64,000 nt of DNA from Streptomyces sp. NBC_00223 (GTDB lineage Bacteria; Actinomycetota; Actinomycetes; Streptomycetales; Streptomycetaceae). Below are positions 49,008 through 58,574 of the stretch, in pieces. Each line of letters opens with the position of its first letter. Position 1 is the stretch's first letter. The position numbers and the translations under genes are program-made. The notes under the pieces were generated by a model. It was given only the letters and a program-made list of their open reading frames with translations, searched no databases and had not been told where the DNA came from. The stretch lies in the NCBI RefSeq assembly GCF_036199905.1, contig NZ_CP108109.1, positions 4,773,501-4,837,500 on the forward strand. The letters run 5' to 3'.

Positions 49008-51182
49008 ATGCGCATACGAACAATCGCGAGACTCTCGACGGTCACGCTGGCCTGCGTGACCGCCGCCGCCGTCGCCCTACCCGCGGCGACGGCGGCTCCC
49101 GCGCCGCACTCGCGGCCCCAGCCGGCCGGTCACACGGCCTTCTCGGCGGCCCCCTTCACGGCCGACCCCTCGGCCGCCGTCCGCAGTCGCGTCACCGACA
49201 ACGCGCGCAAGGCGCTGTCCGCCCACGCGAGCGCCGCGCACAAGACCGGCGGCGACGCCTTCACCGTCCGGAACCTGGTGGTCGACCGGGACGGTTCGGC
49301 CGACGTCCGCTTCGACCGCACGTACAAGGGCCTGCCCACCTACGGCGGCGACGTCGTCGTGCACCTGAAGAAGGACGGGACGTTCGACTCGCTGGCCACC
49401 GGCGCCAGGACGACCGGCGAGGTCTCCACCACCCCCCGGCTGACCTCGGCCCGGGCCGCCGCCGTGTCGAAGGGCGCCTTCCAGGGCCGCGTCGACGCGG
49501 TCTCCACCCCCTCCCTCGCCGTGCGGATGAGCGGCAGCAGCGCCGCCCTGGTCTGGGAGACGGTCGTCAGCGGTACGCGCGCCGACCAGACCCCGAGCCG
49601 GCTGCACGTACAGGTGGACGCCCGTACGGGAAGCGTCGTCAGCACCAGCGACGAGATCGACACCTTCGCGGCACCCGGTGACGTCCACCCCGTGAGCGGC
49701 CCGCTCTCCGCCGCTCCGCAAGGCGCCGTCACCCCCAACGTCGCGGCCACCGGCCAGTCGATCTACAGCGGCCAGGTCTCCATCGACGTCTCGCAGTCCG
49801 GCAGCGGCTACACGATGCAGGACCCGTCGCACGGCAACGGCTACACCACCAACCTCAACCACGCGACCAGCGGCACCGGCAGCGTCTTCACCAGCTCCAC
49901 CGGGCGCTTCGGCAACGGCACCAACAGCGACGCCTCCTCCGCCGGGGTCGACGCCCACTACGGCGCCGCGGAGACCTTCGACTACTACAAGAACGTCCAG
50001 GGCCGCAACGGCATCTTCGGCAACGGCCAGGGCGTCCCGTCCCGCACCCACTACGGCAACGCGTATGTGAACGCCTTCTGGGACGGCAGCCAGATGACGT
50101 ACGGCGACGGCCAGGGCAACGCCCGCCCGCTGGTCGAACTCGACGTCGCCGGGCACGAGATGAGCCACGGCGTCAGCGGCGCGCTCACCGGCTGGGACGA
50201 GACCGGCGAGACCGGCGGCATGAACGAGGGCACCAGCGACATCTTCGGCACGCTGGTCGAGTTCTACGCCAACAACCCCGTGGACACGCCCGACTACACC
50301 ATGGGCGAGCTGATCAACATCAACGGCAACAACCAGCCGCTGCGCTGGATGTACCAGCCCTCGCTCGACGGCCACTCGCCCGACTGCTACACCAGCGGCA
50401 ACGGCAGCCTGGACCCGCACTACTCGATGGGCCCGCTCAACCACTGGTTCTTCCTCGCCGCCGTCGGCAGCGGCAACCACGGTTACGGCAACAGCCCGAC
50501 CTGCAACAACAGCACGGTCACCGGCATCGGCAACGACAAGGCCGGCAAGATCTGGTACAAGGCGCTGGCCTCCTACGCCAACAGCCGGGAGAACTACGCC
50601 CAGGCCCGGATCGACTCGCTGAAGGCCGCCGCCGACCTCTACGGCGCGCACTGCACCGAGTACAACACCATCAACGCCGCCTGGGCGGCGGTGAGCGTCA
50701 CCGGCTCCGACCCCGTACCCGGGACCTGCAACAGCCAGCCCGGCAGCCCGTCGGTCACCAGCCCCGGCAATCAGAACAGCACCGTCGGCACCGCGGTCAG
50801 CCTCCAGATCCAGGCGTCCGACCCCGGGGGCAAGACGCTCGGCTACAGCGCGACCGGACTTCCGGCCGGGCTGTCCGTCAACGCCACCAGCGGCCTGATC
50901 TCGGGCACCCCGACCACGGCCGGCACCTCCTCGGTGACCGTCACGGCGAAGAACACGGACAACGCCACCGGCTCCGCGACCTTCACCTGGACCGTCACCG
51001 GAGGCGGCAACCCGCCGCAGGGCTGCGGCAACCTGCCGGCCTGGAGCGCGACCACCGCCTACGTACCGGGCGACCAGGTCTCGTACAGCGGCCACAAGTG
51101 GCTCTCCACCTGGTACTCCACCGGTGCCACGCCGGACGCCCCGGCCTCCTGGGCGGTCTGGACGGACAAGGGCGCCTGCTGA
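49008..51182 (+). CDS. Secreted M4 (thermolysin-like) metalloprotease with chitin-binding domain
   Basis: The 724-residue preproenzyme has a signal peptide (RTIARLSTVTLACVTAAAVA to AAP), an FTP/PepSY-type propeptide and the M4 catalytic domain. The zinc motif HEMSH is in VAGHEMSHGVSG, the third ligand Glu is in MNEGTSDIFG, and the active-site His region is LDPHYSMGPLNHWFF. After it come an Ig-like He_PIG domain (ATGLPAGLSVNATSGLISGT) and a C-terminal type 5/12 carbohydrate-binding module (WSATTAYVPGDQVSYSGHKW). ATG 49008 follows AAAGGAAA. The enzyme is exported; the binding module suggests attachment to chitin or fungal/insect walls. Two tandem terminators follow. Confidence 0.95.
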   Translation: MRIRTIARLSTVTLACVTAAAVALPAATAAPAPHSRPQPAGHTAFSAAPFTADPSAAVRSRVTDNARKALSAHASAAHKTGGDAFTVRNLVVDRDGSADVRFDRTYKGLPTYGGDVVVHLKKDGTFDSLATGARTTGEVSTTPRLTSARAAAVSKGAFQGRVDAVSTPSLAVRMSGSSAALVWETVVSGTRADQTPSRLHVQVDARTGSVVSTSDEIDTFAAPGDVHPVSGPLSAAPQGAVTPNVAATGQSIYSGQVSIDVSQSGSGYTMQDPSHGNGYTTNLNHATSGTGSVFTSSTGRFGNGTNSDASSAGVDAHYGAAETFDYYKNVQGRNGIFGNGQGVPSRTHYGNAYVNAFWDGSQMTYGDGQGNARPLVELDVAGHEMSHGVSGALTGWDETGETGGMNEGTSDIFGTLVEFYANNPVDTPDYTMGELININGNNQPLRWMYQPSLDGHSPDCYTSGNGSLDPHYSMGPLNHWFFLAAVGSGNHGYGNSPTCNNSTVTGIGNDKAGKIWYKALASYANSRENYAQARIDSLKAAADLYGAHCTEYNTINAAWAAVSVTGSDPVPGTCNSQPGSPSVTSPGNQNSTVGTAVSLQIQASDPGGKTLGYSATGLPAGLSVNATSGLISGTPTTAGTSSVTVTAKNTDNATGSATFTWTVTGGGNPPQGCGNLPAWSATTAYVPGDQVSYSGHKWLSTWYSTGATPDAPASWAVWTDKGAC

Positions 51183-51230
51183 ACCGGTGCCTGACGAGCC
51201 CGTGACCTGACGACCCGGTGACCCGGTGAC

Positions 51231-51262
51231 CCGGTGGGCGGTGCGACCGCGCCGCCCACCGG
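51231..51262 (+). terminator. First terminator after the M4 protease
   Basis: CCGGTGGGCGG pairs with CCGCCCACCGG over a 10-nt loop, just after a short GACCCGGT tandem repeat (51210-51236). Confidence 0.7.
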
Positions 51263-51316
51263 TCCATCCCCTTCCGGGTACCTCGGACCGTCCATCCCAG
51301 ACCGCACACCACGACC

Positions 51317-51354
51317 CGACCGAGCCGGCGATCTCCCCACCGCCGGCTCGGTCG
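51317..51354 (+). terminator. Second terminator after the M4 protease
   Basis: CGACCGAGCCGGCG pairs perfectly with CGCCGGCTCGGTCG over a 10-nt loop, a 14-bp stem. It isolates the protease gene from the LAL regulator. Confidence 0.8.
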
Positions 51355-51500
51355 TCTGCCTGTCCGGCAGGCCCACCAGGGGCTCCGCGCGCGGGTGTTG
51401 ACCCGCGCACAGGACAGTCCTACATTCGGCGCCGCACGAGGAGTGACCAGTTCATGATCCACGTCGGTAGGTGAACGAGGCTGCGTCCGGAGGGCTTGCG

Positions 51501-54407
51501 ATGACCGAGCCGAGCGTTCCATCGGTGAGGACCCGGGTGGGTCCGCGGGCCGGACGCAGACCTGCCGCCGCACGGAACGCGCTGGTCGACGCCGTCGGGA
51601 CACGCCTCGCGGACGGCGGCGGGGTCCTGGTCACCGGGCCCGCGGGCATCGGCAGGACCACGCTGCTCTCCGAGGTGGCACGGGAGCACGCCGCCCTCGG
51701 CCACCGGGTCCTGCGCTGCTCGCCGTCGCCCTCGGAACGCCACAGCCCGTACCTCGGCCTCATCGACCTGCTCGCCGACGTCGGCGAGGAGACCTTCCGC
51801 ACGCTCGGCGACCATGAACGCGCCCTGCTGGAAGGGGCGTTGCTGCGCTCGCCGCTGCCCGCGGGCAGCGGCGGGGACGGCGGCCGCGACCAGCTCATCC
51901 TGCGGATCGCCGTCCGCGGCGTCCTGACCCACCTGGCCAGGACCGGCCCGGTGCTGCTGGTCGTCGACGACGCGCAGTGGCTCGACACACCGACGGCCCA
52001 GGCGCTGGCGTTCGTCGCCGGACGCGCCGCCGGGGACGGCCCGGCCGTACTGGTCGCCCGGTGCGAGGGAGCCTCGCCGTACGACTCGGCCGACCCCGGC
52101 GGCCGTTCACCGGAAGGCCCCGCGCACCTGGGCGCCTTCGAGGCCGAGGCGATGTGTCCGCGCCCGGTGCGCAGAGTGCCGGTGCCGCCCATGACCGTCC
52201 ACGAGGTCGCCGAAATGCTCGACGCCCACGACGAACCCGCCTGGCCGCGTCCGCTGCTCTCCCGGCTGCACCTGGCGGGCGGCGGCAACCCCCGTACGGT
52301 GCTGGCCCTCAGCCGGGGGCTCGGCGAACGGGTCCAGGCGGCCGGGGGCGAACTGCCCGACCCCACCGAGCCGTTGCCGGTCCCGGAGAGCCTGCGCGGT
52401 CCGATCCGGGCCCGGCTCGACGCCCTACCGGCGGGCGCCCGCCGCACCCTGCTCACCGCGAGCGCCGCCACGGGCCCCACCGTGGAACTGCTGTACCGGG
52501 CCGGCTGCCGCGACGCCTCGGCCGATGTCGACCTGTGCGTACGGCGGGGCTTCCTGGAGTCGCCGGCGCAGGGCGTCATCCGCTTCCTCGACCCGCTGAC
52601 CACGGCCGTGCTCCAGGCCGAGGCCACGCACGACGCCAGGGTGGGCGCGCACCGCGCCCTGGCCGCGGCGACCGACGACCCGGTCGAGCGCGTACGCCAT
52701 CTCGCCCTGCTCACCGCGGGCCCGGACGCGGAGATCGCCGGCCGGCTCGCCGACGCCGCCACGGCCGCGCGGCGCCGCGGTGCGCCGGGGACCGCGGCGC
52801 GGCTCGGGCGCCTGGCCGCCGAGCACACCCCGGCGGCCGAGCGGACCGTCGACATCGAGCGGCGGCTCACGGCGGCGGAGGACGCGGTGGCCGCCGGGGA
52901 CTTCGCCTTCGCCCGGCGGCTCGCCCACGAAGTGCTCGGCGACCTCGCGGACCCGGCCACCCGGGTACGCGCCTGGAACGTCGTCATCGACTCCTGCGGC
53001 CAGGCCATGGCCGAGATCGCGGACGTGCTCCCGGAGGCCGTACGGGACGCGGGCGGCGATCCCGGGCTGCTGGCCCAGCTCCACTACCGGATGAGCTGGC
53101 GCGAGTGGATGGTCGGCGGCTCGGCGGCCCGCGCGCACGACTACGCCGTACGGTCCGCCGATCTCGCCCGGCGCGCGGGTGACCGGCGCACCGAACTCCT
53201 GGCGCTGACCCAGCGGTCGGCGCTCGAACTCTTCCTCGGCCTGCCCGAGGCGGAGGCCACCCTCGCGCTCGCGCTGGCCGCGCCGCACGATGCCCGGGTG
53301 ATGACCGACCACAACGGGCCGATCTACCTCAAGCACCGCTTCCATCTGGCGCACGACCGGCTGGACGAGGCCAGGACCGAGCTGCGCTCCCTGGTGTACC
53401 GGCTGCGGCAGCGCGGTTCGGCCGAGAGCCTGAGCCAGTGTCTGATCGGCCTCGCGCAGGTCGAGATCCAGCGCGGCCGCTGCCGGCAGGCGCTGACCGT
53501 CGCCCGGCAGAGCCTGCGGATCGCCGAACAGGCGGGGCTGAGCCAGGGGCCGGCCTGGTACACGGTGGCGCTCGCCGAGACCGAGGGCGGCAGCCTGGGC
53601 CAGGCGTTGGCGGCGGCCGAGGCGGCCCGGCGGCACAGCGAGGACGACGACGACCGGCTGTTCCTGCCGAGGGCCCTGCACGCCGAGGCGCGGATCCGGC
53701 TGTTCGGCGATCAGAGCGCGCAGGCGGCCCAACTCCTGCGGCGGACGGGGGAGATGGAGACCGCCCAGGGCCAGCGGGACCCGGCGACCCGGCGCTGGCA
53801 CGCGGACCTCGCCGAGGCGCTGGCGCGCAGCGGCGCGCCTGACGAGGCGGAGGCGGTGCTCGCGCGGGCCCGCTGCCAGGCCGAGCACCTGGGGCGGGTC
53901 GGCGTCCTGGCCACCCTGGACCGGGCGGCCGCGCTGGTCCACGAGGCCCGGGGCGAACTCGACCTGGCGGCCGCCGGACTCGACGACGCCGCCGCGCGGC
54001 TCGGCGCGGTGCGCTACCCGCTGGAGGAGGCCCGTACGCGGCTGGCGCTCGGGCGGGTGCACCGCCGCCTCGGGGACGAGGAGTCCTCCCGCGCGGCCTT
54101 CGCCGAGGCGCTGCGGATCTTCACCAGGGCGGGCGCCAAGGCGATGGTCTCGGTGGCGCGGGCCGAACGGGACCGGGCGGAGACGGGGGCCGTGCGGCCG
54201 GCCGCGGAGGGTCCGTGGTCGGAGCGGCTCACGACGACCGAGCGCAGCGTCGTGGTCCGCGTCGCTCAGGGCGCGACGAACCGCGAGATCGCGGCGGGCC
54301 TGGTGGTCAGCGTGAAGACGGTCGAGGCGGCGCTGACCCGCGCGTACCGCAAACTCGGCGCGAAGTCCCGCGTGGACATCACCCGCATCATCCTCACGCG
54401 CCCCTGA
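51501..54407 (+). CDS. LAL-type LuxR-family transcriptional regulator
   Basis: The 968-residue protein has an N-terminal STAND-like AAA ATPase: Walker A position VLVTGPAGIGRTTLL, where the expected Lys is Arg, and Walker B VLLVVDDAQWLD. A long helical TPR-like middle follows, then a C-terminal LuxR HTH (LTTTERSVVVRVAQGATNRE and VSVKTVEAALTRAYRKLGA). ATG 51501 with GGAGGG upstream is preferred over GTG 51471. Such regulators often control specialised-metabolite or secreted-enzyme genes. Its neighbours are the M4 protease upstream and gene-free repeats downstream. Confidence 0.9.
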   Translation: MTEPSVPSVRTRVGPRAGRRPAAARNALVDAVGTRLADGGGVLVTGPAGIGRTTLLSEVAREHAALGHRVLRCSPSPSERHSPYLGLIDLLADVGEETFRTLGDHERALLEGALLRSPLPAGSGGDGGRDQLILRIAVRGVLTHLARTGPVLLVVDDAQWLDTPTAQALAFVAGRAAGDGPAVLVARCEGASPYDSADPGGRSPEGPAHLGAFEAEAMCPRPVRRVPVPPMTVHEVAEMLDAHDEPAWPRPLLSRLHLAGGGNPRTVLALSRGLGERVQAAGGELPDPTEPLPVPESLRGPIRARLDALPAGARRTLLTASAATGPTVELLYRAGCRDASADVDLCVRRGFLESPAQGVIRFLDPLTTAVLQAEATHDARVGAHRALAAATDDPVERVRHLALLTAGPDAEIAGRLADAATAARRRGAPGTAARLGRLAAEHTPAAERTVDIERRLTAAEDAVAAGDFAFARRLAHEVLGDLADPATRVRAWNVVIDSCGQAMAEIADVLPEAVRDAGGDPGLLAQLHYRMSWREWMVGGSAARAHDYAVRSADLARRAGDRRTELLALTQRSALELFLGLPEAEATLALALAAPHDARVMTDHNGPIYLKHRFHLAHDRLDEARTELRSLVYRLRQRGSAESLSQCLIGLAQVEIQRGRCRQALTVARQSLRIAEQAGLSQGPAWYTVALAETEGGSLGQALAAAEAARRHSEDDDDRLFLPRALHAEARIRLFGDQSAQAAQLLRRTGEMETAQGQRDPATRRWHADLAEALARSGAPDEAEAVLARARCQAEHLGRVGVLATLDRAAALVHEARGELDLAAAGLDDAAARLGAVRYPLEEARTRLALGRVHRRLGDEESSRAAFAEALRIFTRAGAKAMVSVARAERDRAETGAVRPAAEGPWSERLTTTERSVVVRVAQGATNREIAAGLVVSVKTVEAALTRAYRKLGAKSRVDITRIILTRP

Positions 54408-54480
54408 CGCTCCGCGCCGGAACGGCCCCCCTCCGGCCGGTTCGGCACCGCCGAGCCGCCCCGCCCCGCTTCCCGCCGCC

Positions 54481-55044
54481 GCGGCGGCAATTGGCAACCC
54501 GGTTGCCTCTCGGGAGCCCCTGCCGGGGGCACGGTCTGTGGGCTGGCGCCCGCCGCATCCCCGGCGCGACGGCGGGACGCGGATTCGACCTGCCCGGCGG
54601 TGCCAGTCGCCCTCCGGGCCGGGGTGCCGTGTGTGGCGGTCTCGGGTCGGCATCTGGGTTTCCTGGGCGGGTTTGGTACCGCCGGGCTGGCTACGTCTCG
54701 CTTCCGGCCGCTGCGGCGGCAATTGGCAACCCGGTTGCCTCTCGGGAGCCCCTGCCTGGGGCACGGTCTGTGGGCTGGCGCCCACCGCATCCCCGCCGCG
54801 ACGGCGGGACGCGGATTCGACCTGCCCGGCGGTGCCAGTCGCCCTCCGGGCCGGGGGCACGGTCTGCGGGCTGGCGCCCACCGCATCCCCGCCGCGACGG
54901 CGGGACGCGGATTCGACCTGCCCGGCGGTGCCAGTCGCCCTCCGGGCCGGGGGCACGGTCTGTGGGCTGGCGCCCACCGCATCCCCGCCGCGACGGCGGG
55001 ACGCGGATTCGACCTGCCCGGCGGTGCCAGTCGCCCTCCGGGCT
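54481..55044. repeat. 96-bp tandem repeat block with a larger duplicated flank
   Basis: Three contiguous 96-bp units lie at 54757-54852, 54853-54948 and 54949-55044, differing by only a few bases. A fourth diverged copy is at 54525-54620. The 44 bp before the first and second copies (54481 and 54713) are also repeated, with GGCAACC/GGTTGCC arms, giving a 232-bp larger duplication. Each unit contains a CCCGCCG-CGA-CGGCGGG hairpin. The length is a multiple of three, so long open frames are artefacts. The DNA from 55045 to 55510 has no supported gene; 55181-55340 is AT-richer. Confidence 0.9.
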
Positions 55045-55510
55045 GGGCGTCGCCCTGCGAACGGGGCCGGGGCCTCGCCCCGAGACGGGGGTCGGGCGTC
55101 GGCCCGGGACGGGACGCCGGGGCCGGGGGGCGGGCCGTGCCGGCCCGGGGCGAGCGGCGCGCGCTTCGAGCGGCGCTCGGAGGTGTCCACTTTGGTACGT
55201 GTCGCTTTTTGGACATGACCCCCCAGTTCGCGACTAATCCGCAGGTGGGAAGCGCTTTCACCGGCCGTTCGGACACGTGGAGGGACAAATCGGCAGTAGT
55301 CACCGAGTGCCGCGATCGGGTACCAATCAGTTACGGCACCTCGCGGCGTGACTCCCCGTCTCCCGAGAGTGCCGCCGACCGCGGCTTTCCCCAAATCCGC
55401 CGCGGCCGAAGCCGCCGAGGGCGCGACCGGACTGCTCGCCCGGTCGCCCCGGGGGGGAGTCCTCGGCGGAGGGGGTGGGGGTCGACCGGCCCAACGGTCC
55501 CCACTACAGG

Positions 55511-55555
55511 GAGTCGCCCGCTCCCGCGCGTCCACTGCGCGGGAGCGGGCGACTC
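55511..55555 (-). terminator. 19-bp perfect-stem terminator overlapping a stop codon
   Basis: GAGTCGCCCGCTCCCGCGC pairs exactly with its complement across GTCCACT. The stem includes the last two bases of the regulator gene stop codon, so it ends that gene on the minus strand. Confidence 0.85.
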
Positions 55556-56579
55556 ACCGTACCGGAGCGGACGGACGCGTCACGGGAGGACGCAGCGCGC
55601 GAGCGTACTCGCGGTCCTGCGCCAGCTTCAGGCCCGCCTCGAACCGGCTGGACGCCTGGAGCCGTTCCATCAGCTTGGCGACGGCCCGCTGGACCGTACG
55701 GCGGTGCACGCCCATCTTCCGGGCGATCTGATCGTCGCTCAGGCCGTCCGACATCAGCCGGATGACCACCCGCTCCTGCGGAGTGAGGTCGCTCTCGCCG
55801 TCGCCCTGGCCGGAGAGCCCGTGCTCGTACGGGGTGGACCGCAGCCAGTAGTCCTCGTACATCGCGACGTAGGTCCTGATCAGGGCGGCCCCCCGGATCA
55901 GGATCATCGAGCGCGGCGGGTCGTCGGGGTTGGCCGGCAGACAGGCCACCATGTGGTCCATGATCAGCAGGTCGAAGGGCGCGTGGTCGACGAGCCGCAC
56001 CTCGGCGCCCAGTTCGGACAGATCGCTGAGGTAGCGGGCCGAGCGGGTGCTCTGGAGGAGCGACTGCGGGTAGATCGCCCGGACCCGTACGCCCCGGGCG
56101 ATCATCTCCGCGTCGCGGCCGAGCGAGTCCTCCAGCACCTGGGCCGGCGGCATCGGGCCCGGGTGCAGCGAGTCCGCGAACTTCCGGGTGGTGCCGTTGA
56201 GTTCCTGGAGGGCGCGGTCCTTGCGGCGCCGGTCGACGAGGAATTCGACCTCGACCTGTGACGCCTCGCGGGCGACGGCCGGCCGGTACACCGTCATCAG
56301 GGTCTGCGTCGCGTTCTGCAACGTGGCGGCGGTACGCACCCGCTCGGCCGCGTTGGCGTGGAACGCGTCCATCGTCCTGATCAGCGCGGTGTCCGGCTCG
56401 ACCGGCTCGACGGAGCCGCCGTGGTCCTGGACCAGGCCGAGTGCGCGCAGCCGCCGCCAGCCCCGCTCGGACTGCTCGGCGTCCAGCCCGGCCGCCGCGC
56501 TGATCTCCTCGGCGGCTCCGCCGCCCTGCGCGCGCAGCGCCTGGTAGATCGAGAGCGCGAACTCCTCGTCACCCGGCAT
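55554..56579 (-). CDS. LuxR-type regulator with TrmB-like N-terminal wHTH
   Basis: The 341-residue protein has an N-terminal winged HTH (SIYQALRAQGGGAAEEIS and LDAEQSERGWRRLRALGLV). A central sensor-like domain follows (VRVRAIYPQSLLQSTRSARY), then a C-terminal LuxR HTH (LTPQERVVIRLMSDGLSDDQ and MGVHRRTVQRAVAKLMERL). This is the common Streptomyces TrmB/LuxR architecture whose targets are often unknown. It is 19 bp downstream of terB, so the two may be co-transcribed. Confidence 0.87.
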   Translation of the reverse strand: MPGDEEFALSIYQALRAQGGGAAEEISAAAGLDAEQSERGWRRLRALGLVQDHGGSVEPVEPDTALIRTMDAFHANAAERVRTAATLQNATQTLMTVYRPAVAREASQVEVEFLVDRRRKDRALQELNGTTRKFADSLHPGPMPPAQVLEDSLGRDAEMIARGVRVRAIYPQSLLQSTRSARYLSDLSELGAEVRLVDHAPFDLLIMDHMVACLPANPDDPPRSMILIRGAALIRTYVAMYEDYWLRSTPYEHGLSGQGDGESDLTPQERVVIRLMSDGLSDDQIARKMGVHRRTVQRAVAKLMERLQASSRFEAGLKLAQDREYARALRPPVTRPSAPVR

Positions 56580-56598
56580 TCAGACGGCCCCTCCGAAC

Positions 56599-57054
56599 TC
56601 AGAGGTCGAACTCCGCGGGGTTGAGGCCCACCGCGAAGCACGCCTCGCGCACCACAGCCTGCTCGGACTTGTCGAAGACGCCGTCCGCGCCGCCGATGAC
56701 GATACCGATCTGGATGACGGCGCGGGCCTCGGCCGGCTTCTTCTGGACCTTGGCGATCTCCTGGAGCACGCTGACCTTGCCCAGGGCGAAGTCCGCGGTG
56801 AGCTTGCCGAGGTAGTCGTCGAAGCGGCGCTGGAGGTCGGGGCCCGGGAAGTTCTGGAGCACCTCGTTGGTGGCGATCAGCGACGCGACCCGCTGGCGCT
56901 CCGCGGGGTCGATGGTGCCGTCGGCGGCGGACACCAGCGCGCACATCGCCATGCTGGCGTCGCGGAAAGCGCCGCTCTTCAGGTCGTTCTTCTTGGCGAC
57001 GAGCTGGGTCTGCATCGACTGGGCGGACTCTTTGAAGCGGTCCCACAGGGCCAT
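56599..57054 (-). CDS. TerB-family tellurite resistance protein
   Basis: The 151-residue protein matches TerB: DRFKESAQSMQTQLVAKKND, AMCALVSAADGTIDPAERQR and VIGGADGVFDKSEQAVVREA. The acidic pairs that bind divalent metal are present. ATG 57054 was chosen because the upstream extension is low-complexity; GAGTGACCGTC offers a weak site. TerB acts with TerD-type calcium-binding proteins in the stress-linked Ter system, and terD lies 800 bp upstream on the same strand. Confidence 0.9.
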   Translation of the reverse strand: MALWDRFKESAQSMQTQLVAKKNDLKSGAFRDASMAMCALVSAADGTIDPAERQRVASLIATNEVLQNFPGPDLQRRFDDYLGKLTADFALGKVSVLQEIAKVQKKPAEARAVIQIGIVIGGADGVFDKSEQAVVREACFAVGLNPAEFDL

Positions 57055-57226
57055 GACGGTCACTCCTGAGCGGTTCGGTACGGGACCGCGAAGCGGTCGT
57101 ACGTGAGTGGGCTGTGCATGGGGAGAACTCTTGGGGATCGTCAAGGAGTTCCCAAGTGGGGTCAGTCGAGTGGGCCGTGTTCGCCCTCGGCGAACATGAG
57201 ACGGGGAGGACGGGAACGCGGCGCCC

Positions 57227-57715
57227 TCACACCCGGGGGAAGCGGGCCAGCAGCTCCCAGATGATCGGATTGCCGTCCAGCCCCTCGTGCATGTCCGTCA
57301 GATCGGCCACCACATCGTGCAGGAAGTCCCGGGCCTCCCGGCGCAGGGCGGTGTGCTGGAGGGACAGCGGCGGCTCGTCCTCCGCCCAGTCGGCGGTCAC
57401 GTCCACATGCCCGAACCGCCGCACGAAGCGCAGCCGGTCGGTGGACTCGGTGAAGTCCAGTTCGGCGTACTGCGGGCGGGCCGCCCGGCTGCCGCGCGGG
57501 TCGCGGTCGAGCCGTTCCACGATGTCGCACAGCGCCCACGCGAAGTCCAGCACCGGCACCCATCCCCAGGCTGTGGACAACTCCCGCTCGCCCTCGGCCA
57601 GATACACGTCCCCGCAGAACAGGTCGTGCCGCAGCGCGTGGACGTCCGCCGTCCGGTACTCGGTCTGCGGCGGGTCGGGGAAGCGGCGGGAGAGGGCGTA
57701 TCCGAGGTCGATCAC
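57227..57715 (-). CDS. Conserved hypothetical protein between terB and terD
   Basis: From GTG 57715 the product has 162 residues and begins VIDLGYALSRRFPDPPQTEY. It contains GDVYLAEGERELSTAWGWVP and DFTESTDRLRFVRRFGHVDV, which read as a compact beta-rich cytoplasmic protein with no signal. Its frame extends upstream into Arg-rich sequence that overlaps the terminator at 57755-57803, so this start is preferred. The position in a Ter locus suggests a stress role, but I do not recognise the family. Confidence 0.7.
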   Translation of the reverse strand: MIDLGYALSRRFPDPPQTEYRTADVHALRHDLFCGDVYLAEGERELSTAWGWVPVLDFAWALCDIVERLDRDPRGSRAARPQYAELDFTESTDRLRFVRRFGHVDVTADWAEDEPPLSLQHTALRREARDFLHDVVADLTDMHEGLDGNPIIWELLARFPRV

Positions 57716-57754
57716 GCGGCTGATCGTGCCATGCGCCCGGGTCCCCCACGCCGA

Positions 57755-57803
57755 CGGGCGGCCCCGTACCCCCCGAAGTGCTCCGGGGATACGGGGCCGC
57801 CCG
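57755..57803 (-). terminator. Terminator after terD
   Basis: CGGGCGGCCCCGTA pairs with TACGGGGCCGCCCG around an inner CCCCCG/CGGGG stem, 56 bp beyond the TerD stop. Confidence 0.8.
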
Positions 57804-57858
57804 TGCGGACACGCGCCGGTCGCGTGCCGGGTGGCGGCCGGAGCCGCCGTCGTGTGCG

Positions 57859-58434
57859 TCAGAGCGTGACGCCGAAGTCGGTCGCGATGCCGACCAGACC
57901 CGAGGCGTAACCCTGGCCGACCGCGCGGAACTTCCACTCGGCGCCATTGCGGTACAGCTCGCCGAAGACCATGGCGGTCTCGGTGGCCGCGTCCTCGCTC
58001 AGGTCGTAGCGGGCGATCTCGGCGCCACCGGCCTGGTTGAGGATGCGGATGTAGGCGTTGCGGACCTGGCCGAAGTTCTGGCTGCGGGTCTCGGCGTCGT
58101 AGATCGAGACCGGGAAGACGATCTTCTCGATGTCGGCGGGCAGGGCCGCGAGGTTGACGTTGATCTGCTCGTCGTCGCCCTCGCCCTCACCGGTGCGGTT
58201 GTCACCGGTGTGCACGATGGTCTGGTCCGGGCTCTGCTTGTTGTTGAAGAAAACGAAGTGGCCGTCCGAGTAGACCTTGCCGCCCGCGTTGACCGCGATG
58301 GCGCTCGCGTCGAGGTCGAACTCCGTACCGGTGGTGGTCCTGGCGTCCCAGCCGAGGCCGACCGTCACGGCCGTCAGGCCGGGCGCTTCTTTGGTCAGCG
58401 AGACGTTGCCGCCCTTGGACAGGCTTACCGCCAT
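57859..58434 (-). CDS. terD: TerD-family calcium-binding stress protein
   Basis: The 191-residue protein is a single TerD domain: VSLSKGGNVSLTKEAPGLTA, VGLGWDARTTTGTEFDLDAS, DGHFVFFNNKQSPD, and NLAALPADIEKIVFPVSIYD. The Asp-rich loops bind calcium. ATG 58434 is preceded by AAGGGGA. It faces arfB divergently. The terD/arfB/flavin reductase/cdgB order is one that I recall from Streptomyces chromosomes. Confidence 0.95.
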   Translation of the reverse strand: MAVSLSKGGNVSLTKEAPGLTAVTVGLGWDARTTTGTEFDLDASAIAVNAGGKVYSDGHFVFFNNKQSPDQTIVHTGDNRTGEGEGDDEQINVNLAALPADIEKIVFPVSIYDAETRSQNFGQVRNAYIRILNQAGGAEIARYDLSEDAATETAMVFGELYRNGAEWKFRAVGQGYASGLVGIATDFGVTL

Positions 58435-58574
58435 GGGAAGTCCCCTTTTGTGGTCGTAGGTGTTGCCGACGAAACTACCGTCATCCGTCAAAACGCGAAG
58501 CGGGGATCGTACGGTTCCGCGCGGGAGCGGAAATCGGCGTGACGGACCGGCCCGGACGCGGGATCATGGGACAC

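Noticed and set aside
49077..51410. Minus-strand open frame opposite the M4 protease
   Set aside because: It is a codon-bias shadow in high-GC DNA; the plus strand has a signal peptide, HEMSH and a carbohydrate-binding module.
52425..55535. Long minus-strand open frame (1036 codons) with 32-residue repeats
   Set aside because: It runs antisense through the LAL gene and the 96-bp repeat block. The repeats are open in several frames because the unit length is a multiple of three.
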